Positions 5,024 to 5,117 of a stretch of 5,117 bases of DNA are shown here, piece by piece. Under the pieces are notes generated by a model. The model searched no databases, had not been told where the DNA came from, and saw only the letters and a list, made by a program, of their open reading frames with translations. The stretch's first letter is position 1. Every line of letters starts with the position of its first letter. The translations under genes were made by a program, and so were the position numbers. The stretch is from Ruminococcus sp. (GTDB lineage: Bacteria > Bacillota > Clostridia > Oscillospirales > Acutalibacteraceae), in assembly GCA_004555265.1 (NCBI GenBank), contig SFIQ01000048.1, forward strand, positions 1 through 5,117. The letters run 5' to 3'.

Positions 5024-5054
5024 CCGTAAAAAGGGGACTGTCCCCTTTTTACGG
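5024..5054. terminator. Perfect 14-bp hairpin, probable bidirectional terminator
   Basis: CCGTAAAAAGGGGA (5024-5037) and TCCCCTTTTTACGG (5041-5054) are exact inverted copies around CTG. The core GGGGA/TCCCC stem is flanked by A5 and T5, so either strand yields a stem followed by five T residues. It lies nine bases past the stop codon of the fragment at the right edge. The AAAAAGGGGAC..GTCCCCTTTTT core also occurs as a dispersed repeat in many clostridia, so it may be a repeat acting as a terminator. Confidence 0.65.
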
Positions 5055-5063
5055 CTGATTTAT

Positions 5064-5117
5064 TTATACACATAAACTGTCGGCAAGTGCCGCAAGTTCT
5101 TGCATGGTCATTTTTTC
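5064..5117 (-). CDS. C-terminal fragment of an unidentified upstream gene (partial)
   Basis: A minus-strand frame enters from the right edge and ends at TAA (5064-5066), giving EKMTMQELAALADSLCV. It is followed by the hairpin at 5024-5054, as expected for a gene end. Neither internal ATG has a visible ribosome binding site, so a C-terminus is more likely than a short gene. It is too short to identify, and it could be a chance open frame. Confidence 0.35.
   Translation of the reverse strand, partial: EKMTMQELAALADSLCV

Overview
The window is a stretch of ordinary chromosome from an anaerobic, low-to-moderate-GC Gram-positive bacterium, most likely a gut clostridium of the Oscillospiraceae/Ruminococcaceae type. 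This rests on an oxygen-scavenging FprA-type flavodiiron protein, a short lipoprotein form of MltG, a four-cysteine TSCPD protein, an XRE regulator fused to membrane helices, strong AGGAGG-like ribosome binding sites, and short hairpin repeats of a kind common in that group. The assignment is inference from gene families and style, not from a database search.

Every recognisable gene is on the minus strand, so the window reads right to left in transcription order. A gene fragment enters at the right edge (5064-5117), followed by a perfect 14-bp hairpin that probably terminates it. Next come a small four-cysteine TSCPD protein (4748-4999) with its own terminator, mltG (3709-4596) with promoter and terminator, and an XRE-type membrane regulator (2890-3519) with a promoter, a likely operator cluster and a terminator. 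Last is a two-gene operon, fprA (1539-2735) then a membrane-anchored C39-like cysteine peptidase (416-1510). The layout is thus four compact transcription units, three of them bounded by visible intrinsic terminators.

The left 415 bases carry no credible gene. They are a mosaic of palindromic repeats: a 134-bp element with imperfect terminal inverted repeats and a cloverleaf-like fold (12-145), an isolated hairpin (150-169), and two tandem copies of a two-hairpin unit (197-319 and 321-393). The first copy appears to be split by a separate 49-bp palindromic insertion flanked by GCAAA on both sides.

Functionally, fprA would remove oxygen or nitric oxide in the cytoplasm, while MltG and the C39-like protein act outside the membrane on peptidoglycan and on an unknown peptide substrate. 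No multi-gene pathway or defence system is evident. The points most worth a second look are the nested, covarying repeats at the left, the operator cluster over the regulator's own promoter, and the internal duplication of that regulator's membrane domain.
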